Shown one piece after another: positions 58,219 through 64,000 of a stretch of 64,000 bases of DNA. The position numbers and the translations under genes were made by a program. How positions within the stretch are numbered: the stretch's first letter is position 1; each line of letters begins with the position of its first letter. The DNA lies in contig NZ_SLZF01000007.1 in the NCBI RefSeq assembly GCF_004341515.1, positions 124,001 through 188,000 on the forward strand, in the 5' to 3' direction. The DNA comes from Allobosea sp. BK604. Lineage in GTDB: Bacteria; Pseudomonadota; Alphaproteobacteria; Rhizobiales; Beijerinckiaceae. A model generated the notes under the pieces. It did no database searches. It saw only the letters and a program-made list of their open reading frames with translations, and was not told where the DNA came from.

Positions 58219-58836
58219 CTAAGGCGCCACCGCCGCCGCGAACACTTTCGCGATATCGTCAAGTCGCTCGGCATAGCCCTCGCAGCTCGGCGTCGCGCCG
58301 AGCTTGGCGCCGGCCGCCGCGAACATCAGGCTTCCGATCAGCATGTCGATGCCGATACCGGCCTTGGCCAGCGCGATCTCGCCTGCCTTATCCGCCTCCG
58401 TGAACAGGCGCTTCGCGAAGCCGGTGAAGATCTGCTCGAAGGCGATCAGCTCCGGCCCGGCGATGCTGGACATCACCGCCTTCAGCTCGGGCAGGTGCTC
58501 GCCGGTGCCGAAACTGGCATAGGCCGTGCCGAAATGGCCGCGCAGCAGCGCCGAGAGCCGGGCCGGGAAGGGCGCTGCCATCACCAGCACGTCACGGCAA
58601 CGTGCTTCGACACGCTGACCGAGCAAGTGCAGCATCGCCCGGAAGACATCGTCCTTGCCTTTGAAATGGAGGTAGAGCGTCGCCTTGGCGAGCCCGGCCT
58701 CCTTGGCGATGTCATCCATGGAGGTGCGCTTGAAGCCGTAGCGGGCGAACAGGCGCAGCGCGGCATCGGCCACCTGCTCGATGCGGTTGGTGCTCTCCTC
58801 GGCGGCTGCGCCGGAACCTTCGCTTCGGTCGGACAT
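58219..58836 (-). CDS. TetR/AcrR-family transcriptional regulator
   Basis: A 205-residue TetR regulator. The HTH is at about residues 17-62: IEQVADAALRLFARYGFKRT, SMDDIAKEAGLAKATLYLHF and KGKDDVFRAM. The C-terminal TetR_C-like domain has FAKRLFTEADKAGEIALAKA. The ATG at 58836 is used; an in-frame TTG at 58887 would lie inside the inverted repeat at 58873-58901, which is more likely its operator. It is divergent from the molybdenum hydroxylase operon and probably represses it. Confidence 0.92.
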   Translation of the reverse strand: MSDRSEGSGAAAEESTNRIEQVADAALRLFARYGFKRTSMDDIAKEAGLAKATLYLHFKGKDDVFRAMLHLLGQRVEARCRDVLVMAAPFPARLSALLRGHFGTAYASFGTGEHLPELKAVMSSIAGPELIAFEQIFTGFAKRLFTEADKAGEIALAKAGIGIDMLIGSLMFAAAGAKLGATPSCEGYAERLDDIAKVFAAAVAP

Positions 58837-58872
58837 TGCAGTCTTGACAAGATCCAATCTGCGCGCCACTCT

Positions 58873-58901
58873 ACTGATTAGACTCAAAACGTCTAATCAG
58901 T
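58873..58901. promoter_or_regulatory. Candidate TetR operator
   Basis: ACTGATTAGAC and GTCTAATCAGT are perfect 11-bp arms around a 7-bp centre. The site is 37 bp from the TetR start and about 129 bp before the hydroxylase small-subunit gene, in the divergent promoter region. Confidence 0.65.
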
Positions 58902-59029
58902 CCAGTCGCGCGACCCAGGACTACGGATCCATAGCCCGTATCTGATATGTCAGATCGGGCCGTCGAGAGCGAGCCTCTCGATCCGCACCATGGTGCCGCG
59001 CTGCGTCTTGCCAGCATTCGGAGGCAGCC

Positions 59030-59488
59030 ATGGTCTCACTCAAGGTCAACGGACAGGCGCATAGCGTCGACGTCGACGACGACACCCCGCTTCTTTGGGC
59101 GATCCGCGACAATCTCGGCCTCACCGGCACCAAATTCGGCTGCGGCGTCGCGCAATGCGGCGCCTGCACCGTCTATGTCGACGGCCAGCCGGTGCGCTCC
59201 TGCGTCACTCCGGTCTCGGCGGTCGGAGACAGCGAAATCACCACGATCGAAGGCCTGTCCGGCAAAGAGGCCGAGGCGGTCCAGGCCTCCTGGACGAAGC
59301 TCGACGTGCCGCAATGCGGCTATTGCCAGTCCGGCCAGGTGATGAGCGCCATCGCGCTGCTCAAGGAGAACAGGAAGCCGAGCGATCGCGACATCGATCT
59401 CGCGATGAACGGCAATCTCTGCCGCTGCGCCACCTATGTCCGCATCCGCGCCGCGATCCACGACGCGGCCCGCGCGCTGGAGATCTGA
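59030..59488 (+). CDS. (2Fe-2S)-binding small subunit of a molybdenum hydroxylase
   Basis: A 152-residue protein with a plant-ferredoxin N-terminal domain (GCGVAQCGACTVYVDGQPVR, Cys cluster near residues 43-51) and a C-terminal four-helix [2Fe-2S] domain (CGYCQSGQVMSAIALL and CRCATYVRIRAAI). Both clusters are complete. It is the small electron-transfer subunit of an isoquinoline 1-oxidoreductase/aldehyde-oxidase-like enzyme. The next gene begins 3 bp downstream. Its small size and the absence of an FAD subunit fit the IorA-type group. Confidence 0.95.
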   Translation: MVSLKVNGQAHSVDVDDDTPLLWAIRDNLGLTGTKFGCGVAQCGACTVYVDGQPVRSCVTPVSAVGDSEITTIEGLSGKEAEAVQASWTKLDVPQCGYCQSGQVMSAIALLKENRKPSDRDIDLAMNGNLCRCATYVRIRAAIHDAARALEI

Positions 59489-59491
59489 CCC

Positions 59492-61672
59492 ATGACCGCG
59501 CATGACCCGAACCTCTCCCGCCGCTCGCTGCTGAAGGGCGCCGGCGCGCTCGTCATCGGCCTGCACCTGCCGCTCGCTGCCCGCGCCCAGTCCGGCGCCG
59601 CCTCGGCGTTCCGTCCCGGTGGCAATGCCACTTTCGCGCCCAACGCCTTTATCCGGGTGGCGCCCGACTCGACCGTGACCGTGCTGATCAAGCATATCGA
59701 GTTCGGCCAGGGCCCGTTCACCGGCCTCGCCACCCTCGCCGCCGAGGAGATGGATGCCGACTGGGGCCAGATGCGCAGCGAGCACGCGCCCGCTGACGTC
59801 AAGCTCTACGCCAATCTCGCCTTCGGCGCGCAGGGCACTGGCGGCTCGACCGCCATCGCCAATAGCTGGGAGCAGATGCGCAAGGCCGGCGCCGCCGCGC
59901 GCGCCATGCTGGTCCAGGCCGCTGCCGAGGCCTGGAAGGTCCCGGCTGCCGAGATCAAGGTCGACGCCGGAGTGATCAGCCACGCTTCCGGCAAGCAGGG
60001 CCGCTTCGGCGATTTCGCCGAGGCCGCATCGAAGCTGCCCGTGCCGGAGAACCCGCAGCTCAAGCCCGCATCCGCTTATAAGCTGATCGGCAAGGAAGGC
60101 GCGGTGAAGCGCCTCGACTCCTTCGACAAGGCACGCGGCAGGACGCAGTTCACCATCGATATCCATGCACCGAACATGCTGACCGTCGTCGTCGCGCGGC
60201 CGCCGCGGTTCGGCGGCAAGGTCGGCAGCTTCGACGCCTCCAATGCGCTGAAGATCAAGGGTGTCGTCGACGTCAAGCAGATCGGCTCCGGCGTCGCCGT
60301 CTACGCCACCGGCATGTGGCCGGCGCTGAAGGGCCGCGAGGCGCTGAAGGTCACCTGGGACGAGAGTGAGGCCGAGAAGCGCGGCAGCAAGGAGCTGATC
60401 GCCGAATACCGCAAGCTCGCCCGCGAGCCCGGCCTCGTCGCCGGCGCCCATGGCGATGCCGAGGCGGCGCTCGCCAAGGCCGACAAGGTCATCGAAGCCG
60501 AGTTCATCTTCCCCTATCTCGCACATGCGCCGATGGAGCCGCTCGACGGCTACCTGGAATGGGATGGCGAGAAGGCGCTCGCCCGCTTCGGCAGCCAGTT
60601 CCAGACGACCGAGCACCAGACCATCGCGACGATCCTCGGCCTGCCGCTGGAGAAGGTCCGGCTCGAGACCATGCTCGCTGGCGGCAGCTTTGGCCGGCGC
60701 GCCCAGGTCAGCCAGCATCTGGCGGCCGAACTCGCCATGGCCGCCAAGGCCATCGGTCCCAACCGCCCGGTCAAGGTGGTGTGGACCCGCGAGGACGATC
60801 TCACCGGCGGCTATTACCGCCCGCTCTTCGTGCACCGCCTGCGCGGCGCGGTGAAGGACGGCAAGATCATCGCCTGGGCCAATCATATCGTCGGCCAGTC
60901 CTTCTTCCTGGGCACGCCTTTCGAGGCGATGGTGGTGAAGAACGGGCTCGACGCCACCATGGTCGAGGGCGCCAACGAGATCTTCTACGAGGTAGCGGAT
61001 TTCCGCTGCGACGTGCACAGCCCGAAGGTCGGCGTTCCCACCCTGTGGTGGCGCTCGGTCGGCCACACCCATACCGGCTATGCCGTCGAGTGCTTCGTCG
61101 ACGAATTGCTGCAGGCGGCCGGGCAGGATCCGCTCCAGGGCCGGCTCGCCATGATGGGCGACAAGCATCCGCGCGCTGCCGCCGTGCTCAAGGCGGTCGG
61201 CGAGATGGCGAACTGGAAGGGCCCTGGCCCGGTCGATGGCCGCGCTCGCGGCGTCGCCGTGGTCGAGAGCTTCGATTCCTTCGTCGCCCAGATCGCCGAG
61301 GTCTCGATGGGCCAGGATGGCGAGCCGAGGGTGCACAAGGTCTGGTGCGCGGTCGATTGCGGCGTGGCGGTCAATCCCGACATCATCCGCGCCCAGATGG
61401 AGGGCGGCATCGGCTTCGGCCTCGGCCATGCGCTCTATGGCGAGATCACGCTCGATGCCGGCAAGCCGGTCCAGACCAATTTCGACAGCTACCGCTCGCT
61501 GCGCATCCACGAGATGCCGGAGGTCGAGGTCAGGATCATGCCCTCGACCGAGAAGCCGACCGGCGTCGGCGAGCCGGGCGTGCCGCCGATCGGGCCCGCC
61601 GTCGCCAATGCGCTCGCCGCGCTCGGTCACGGTCGCCCGCGCCAGCTCCCCGTCAAGGGAGGGACGGTCTGA
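59492..61672 (+). CDS. Molybdopterin-binding large subunit (isoquinoline 1-oxidoreductase / aldehyde-dehydrogenase-like)
   Basis: A 726-residue protein with a twin-Arg signal (LSRRSLLKGAGALVIG), so the enzyme is probably exported folded to the periplasm. The body matches the xanthine-dehydrogenase-like large subunit: IEFGQGPFTGLATLAAEEMD, LAGGSFGRRAQVSQHLAAEL, and the catalytic Glu in TGVGEPGVPPIGPAVANALA. It oxidises an aldehyde or N-heterocycle using a molybdenum-cytosine-dinucleotide cofactor. Its end overlaps the start of the cytochrome gene by one base. Substrate unknown. Confidence 0.93.
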   Translation: MTAHDPNLSRRSLLKGAGALVIGLHLPLAARAQSGAASAFRPGGNATFAPNAFIRVAPDSTVTVLIKHIEFGQGPFTGLATLAAEEMDADWGQMRSEHAPADVKLYANLAFGAQGTGGSTAIANSWEQMRKAGAAARAMLVQAAAEAWKVPAAEIKVDAGVISHASGKQGRFGDFAEAASKLPVPENPQLKPASAYKLIGKEGAVKRLDSFDKARGRTQFTIDIHAPNMLTVVVARPPRFGGKVGSFDASNALKIKGVVDVKQIGSGVAVYATGMWPALKGREALKVTWDESEAEKRGSKELIAEYRKLAREPGLVAGAHGDAEAALAKADKVIEAEFIFPYLAHAPMEPLDGYLEWDGEKALARFGSQFQTTEHQTIATILGLPLEKVRLETMLAGGSFGRRAQVSQHLAAELAMAAKAIGPNRPVKVVWTREDDLTGGYYRPLFVHRLRGAVKDGKIIAWANHIVGQSFFLGTPFEAMVVKNGLDATMVEGANEIFYEVADFRCDVHSPKVGVPTLWWRSVGHTHTGYAVECFVDELLQAAGQDPLQGRLAMMGDKHPRAAAVLKAVGEMANWKGPGPVDGRARGVAVVESFDSFVAQIAEVSMGQDGEPRVHKVWCAVDCGVAVNPDIIRAQMEGGIGFGLGHALYGEITLDAGKPVQTNFDSYRSLRIHEMPEVEVRIMPSTEKPTGVGEPGVPPIGPAVANALAALGHGRPRQLPVKGGTV

Positions 61673-62301
61673 TGCGGCGAAGTCTCGTTCTCTCCGCCGC
61701 TGCCGGCATCGGCCTCTGTCTAGCCGGCAGCGCGCTGACATGGGCCCAGACGGCGACGCAGTCGCAGCCCGGCGGCGCCTCGCTCAGGCCCGCCGCGAGC
61801 TTCAGCAGCATCGCCAACCAGCGCGACCGATCGGTCGCGCTCTTCACCGAGATGGGCAAGGTCATGCAGCATCCGCGCTGCATGAACTGCCATCCGGTCA
61901 CCGATCGTCCGCGCCAGGGCGACGCGAGGAAACTGCACGAGCCGCTGGTGGTGCGCGGCAAGGACGGGCACGGCGCGCCCGGCCTGCATTGCTCGACCTG
62001 CCACGGCAAGCAGAACTATGACCCCGCCCGCATTCCCGGCGACGGCCACTGGGCGCTCGCCCCGGCCTCGATGGCCTGGGAGGGCAAGTCGCTCGGCCAG
62101 ATCTGCGAGCAGCTCAAGGATCAGAACCGCAATGGCAGCCGCGACCTCGCCGCGCTGGTGAAGCACGTCACCACCGACACGCTGGTGCTCTGGGGCTGGC
62201 GTCCGGGCGCGAGCCGCGAGCCGGCGCCCGGCACCGCGGCGCAATTCGGTGAACTGATGCAGGCCTGGGCGGATACAGGCGCGGCCTGCCCGGCGACTTA
62301 G
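61672..62301 (+). CDS. Exported dihaem c-type cytochrome, electron acceptor of the molybdenum hydroxylase
   Basis: A 209-residue protein with a Sec signal peptide (AAAGIGLCLAGSALTWA) and two haem c motifs (CMNCH and CSTCH) at about residues 70 and 108. This fits a dihaem cytochrome that takes electrons from the small subunit to the respiratory chain. The ATG at 61672 shares a base with the large-subunit stop TGA. It is the third gene of the operon. Cytochrome partners of this type are usual for periplasmic IorAB-like aldehyde dehydrogenases. It is followed by a repeat-rich gap. Confidence 0.9.
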   Translation: MRRSLVLSAAAGIGLCLAGSALTWAQTATQSQPGGASLRPAASFSSIANQRDRSVALFTEMGKVMQHPRCMNCHPVTDRPRQGDARKLHEPLVVRGKDGHGAPGLHCSTCHGKQNYDPARIPGDGHWALAPASMAWEGKSLGQICEQLKDQNRNGSRDLAALVKHVTTDTLVLWGWRPGASREPAPGTAAQFGELMQAWADTGAACPAT

Positions 62302-62305
62302 CTTT

Positions 62306-62456
62306 CCCTCTCCCCCTGCGCCCTGAAGGGGCGGATGAGGGGTCGCGCTGCCCTATCCGGTGATTGGGTCTCCCGCAGCCGACACTGCCATCGTCGCGCG
62401 ACCCCTGATCCGTCTCGGCTTCGCCGAGCCACCTTCTCCCGCAAGGGGAGAAGGCA
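62306..62456. repeat. Palindrome-rich intergenic repeat
   Basis: CTCTCCCCCTGCGCCC with GGGGCGGATGAGGGGTCGCG pairs with CGCGCGACCCCTGATCCG. A second hairpin, CTTCTCCCGCAAGGGGAGAAG, lies near 62432-62452. It is of the short repeat type common in Hyphomicrobiales intergenic DNA. The 277-bp gap after the cytochrome gene contains this repeat and the scoA leader, and no other gene is visible. Confidence 0.55.
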
Positions 62457-62578
62457 GGCCCGCGGTTGCTGCACCTTCTCGTATTCGCGCTGCGCCATTT
62501 CTCCATGTTGCAACTGCACCATCCGCTCGGCTAGTGCTTGAGGCCGGAGGCAACTTCCCAGCGGCAAAGGCTCTAGCG

Positions 62579-63286
62579 ATGAAGAAGGTTTATCCCGATG
62601 CGGCGGCTGCGCTCGCCGGCATCGTCAAGGATGGCATGACCATCATGGCCGGCGGCTTCGGCCTTTGCGGCATTCCCGACAAGTTGATCGAGGCGATCCG
62701 TGATTCCGGCGCGAAGAACCTGACCTTCGTCTCCAACAATGCCGGCATCGATGGCGCCGGCCTCGGCATCCTGCTCGAGACCCGCCAGATCAGCAAAATG
62801 ATCTCGTCCTATGTCGGCGAGAACAAGCTCTTCGCCCAGCAATACCTCGCCGGCGAGCTCGAGCTCGAATTCACCCCGCAGGGCACGCTCGCCGAGCGCA
62901 TCCGTGCCGGCGGCGCCGGCATCCCGGCCTTCTTCACCAAGACAGGCGTCGGCACCAAGATCGCCGAGGGCAAGGAGGAGCGCGAGTTCGACGGCGAGCG
63001 CTATATCATGGAGCGCGGCATTTTCGCCGATATCTCGATCGTCCATGCCTGGAAGGGCGATACCGAGGGTAACCTCGTCTACCGGAAGACGGCGCGGAAC
63101 TTCAATCCGATGATGGCGACCGCTTCGCGCTTCACCGTGGCGCAGGTCGAGAACCTCGTCGAGGCCGGCGAGATCGATCCTGACCACATGCACACGCCCG
63201 GCATCTTCGTGAAGCGCATCGTCCATATCGCCGATCCGGTGAAGCGCATCGAGCAGCGCACCACCCGTCCGCGCACCGCCGCCTGA
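62579..63286 (+). CDS. scoA: 3-oxoacid CoA-transferase subunit A
   Basis: A 235-residue family I CoA-transferase alpha subunit. It starts MKKVYPDAAAALAGIVKDGM with MAGGFGLCGIPDKLIEAI, the family signature, then FVSNNAGIDGAGLGILLE and EFTPQGTLAERIRAGGAGIP. It transfers CoA from succinyl-CoA to acetoacetate or a similar 3-oxoacid. The ATG at 62579 is the natural start; the open frame upstream is non-coding. It lies 11 bp before subunit B. It could process the acetoacetate released by the HMG-CoA-lyase-like enzyme at 14590, though the two genes are far apart. Confidence 0.93.
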   Translation: MKKVYPDAAAALAGIVKDGMTIMAGGFGLCGIPDKLIEAIRDSGAKNLTFVSNNAGIDGAGLGILLETRQISKMISSYVGENKLFAQQYLAGELELEFTPQGTLAERIRAGGAGIPAFFTKTGVGTKIAEGKEEREFDGERYIMERGIFADISIVHAWKGDTEGNLVYRKTARNFNPMMATASRFTVAQVENLVEAGEIDPDHMHTPGIFVKRIVHIADPVKRIEQRTTRPRTAA

Positions 63287-63297
63287 GGAGCATCGAC

Positions 63298-63954
63298 ATG
63301 GCCTGGACCCGTGACCAGATGGCCGCCCGCGCGGCCAAGGAACTCAAGGACGGTTACTACGTCAATCTCGGCATCGGCATCCCGACGCTGGTGCCGAACT
63401 TCATCCCGGACGGCATGAGCGTGCAGCTCCAGTCGGAGAACGGCATGCTCGGCATGGGTCCCTTCCCCTATGAGGGCGAGGAGGACCCGGACCTGATCAA
63501 TGCCGGCAAGCAGACCATCACCGAGCTGAAGACGACGAGCTATTTCTCCTCGGCGGATTCCTTCGGCATGATCCGCGGCGGCCATATCGACCTCTCCATC
63601 CTCGGCGCCATGCAGGTCGCCCAGAACGGCGACCTCGCCAACTGGATGATCCCCGGCAAGATGGTGAAGGGCATGGGCGGCGCGATGGACCTCGTCGCCG
63701 GCGTCAAGAACGTCATTGTCGTGATGGAACATGTCGCCAAGAACAAGGACGGCTCGGAATCGGCGAAGCTGCTCAAAGCCTGCGACCTGCCGCTGACCGG
63801 CACCAAGGTGGTCGACATGGTGATCACCGATCTCGGCGTCTTCACCGTCGACAAGGCCAATGGTGGCGGGCTGACGCTGATCGAGCTGGCCGATGGCGTC
63901 ACGCTCGACGAGATCAAGGCGAAGACCGAGGCCGAGTTCAAGGTCGCGGTCTGA
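63298..63954 (+). CDS. scoB: 3-oxoacid CoA-transferase subunit B
   Basis: A 218-residue family I CoA-transferase beta subunit. YYVNLGIGIPTLVPNFIPDG, then SENGMLGMGPFP with the catalytic Glu that carries the acyl anhydride and CoA-thioester intermediates, then GGHIDLSILGAMQVAQNGDL. It completes the heterotetramer with ScoA for ketone-body or acetoacetate activation. It begins 11 bp after scoA and is followed by the beginning of a family C repeat at the window edge. Confidence 0.95.
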   Translation: MAWTRDQMAARAAKELKDGYYVNLGIGIPTLVPNFIPDGMSVQLQSENGMLGMGPFPYEGEEDPDLINAGKQTITELKTTSYFSSADSFGMIRGGHIDLSILGAMQVAQNGDLANWMIPGKMVKGMGGAMDLVAGVKNVIVVMEHVAKNKDGSESAKLLKACDLPLTGTKVVDMVITDLGVFTVDKANGGGLTLIELADGVTLDEIKAKTEAEFKVAV

Positions 63955-63967
63955 GCGATCCCGCAAT

Positions 63968-64000
63968 CGTCATGGTCGGGCCTGACCCGACCATCTCCAT
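63968..64000. repeat. Dispersed repeat, family C, copy 3 (truncated by window end)
   Basis: CGTCATGGTCGGGCCTGACC followed by CGACCATCTCCAT matches the start of the elements at 25188-25281 and 32634-32726 with two changes. It continues beyond the window. Confidence 0.7.

Noticed and set aside
56271..58274. 667-codon minus-strand frame over the caspase gene
   Set aside because: The His/Cys dyad, signal peptide and peptidoglycan-binding domain are on the plus strand; the minus frame is a low-complexity shadow.
59036..61741. 901-codon minus-strand open frame over the molybdenum hydroxylase genes
   Set aside because: The plus-strand genes carry complete Fe-S, Tat and molybdopterin motifs, while the minus frame is low-complexity His/Asp/Ala/Arg composition without a domain.

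Overview
This window is high-GC chromosomal DNA with tightly packed operons. Genes ending on both strands are often separated by short dispersed palindromes. Gene families such as DUF1269, Atu4866-type, DUF899, TRAP, many ABC sugar importers and Rrf2/NsrR, together with three palindromic repeat families, suggest an alphaproteobacterium of the Hyphomicrobiales. It resembles what I remember of Bosea-like soil or plant-associated genomes; the genus is inference. I see no rRNA, tRNA, CRISPR array, insertion sequence, integrase or phage gene.

Layout. 0-1 kb: the 5' part of a carotenoid-desaturase-like flavoprotein runs off the left edge. 1-8.1 kb: a sugar module with a DeoR regulator, a divergent PfkB kinase resembling E. 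coli sulfofructose kinase YihV, a class II aldolase, and an ABC importer (binding protein plus two permeases). 8.2-15.5 kb: an organic-acid module with a CaiB/BaiF CoA-transferase, a DctPQM TRAP importer, an SMP-30 lactonase-like protein, a LysR regulator and an HMG-CoA-lyase-like enzyme. 15.9-25.2 kb: a second sugar or sugar-acid module with an IclR regulator, glyoxalase, RraA-fold protein, 2-hydroxyacid dehydrogenase, an aldo/keto-reductase-fold protein that has lost its catalytic residues, an ABC importer and an enolase-superfamily dehydratase. A shared inverted repeat lies in two of its promoters. 25.3-32.6 kb: single genes (SDR, three methyltransferases, TetR, MarR, 8-oxoguanine deaminase, dapD).

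32.8-37.1 kb: an ECF sigma/anti-sigma pair diverges from a set of envelope or stress genes (MBL hydrolase, TPR, DoxX, DUF1269, and a 44-residue Cys-rich lipoprotein). 37.1-43.2 kb: a DHA2 drug exporter, a small island of lower-GC unknown ORFs, a cysteine-synthase homologue, HxlR/DUF488, and Atu4866/CMD pairs. 43.3-45.9 kb: a nitric-oxide-type locus with a membrane-DUF305 fusion, a group III truncated haemoglobin and NsrR, with two 17-bp operators. 46-51 kb: an alpha/beta hydrolase, a probable anti-Shine-Dalgarno small RNA on the minus strand, VOC, MarR/DUF899, isochorismatase and Vgb-like genes. 51.2-55.9 kb: a complete liv branched-chain amino-acid ABC operon. 56.4-58.1 kb: an exported orthocaspase with a peptidoglycan-binding domain. 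58.2-62.3 kb: a TetR regulator and a three-gene molybdenum hydroxylase with a dihaem cytochrome. 62.6-64 kb: 3-oxoacid CoA-transferase scoAB.

The main theme is import and catabolism of plant- or soil-derived sugars, sugar acids and carboxylates. Each module has its own regulator and, in several cases, a visible candidate operator. Both sugar ABC importers lack an ATPase gene in the window, so they probably share one encoded elsewhere.
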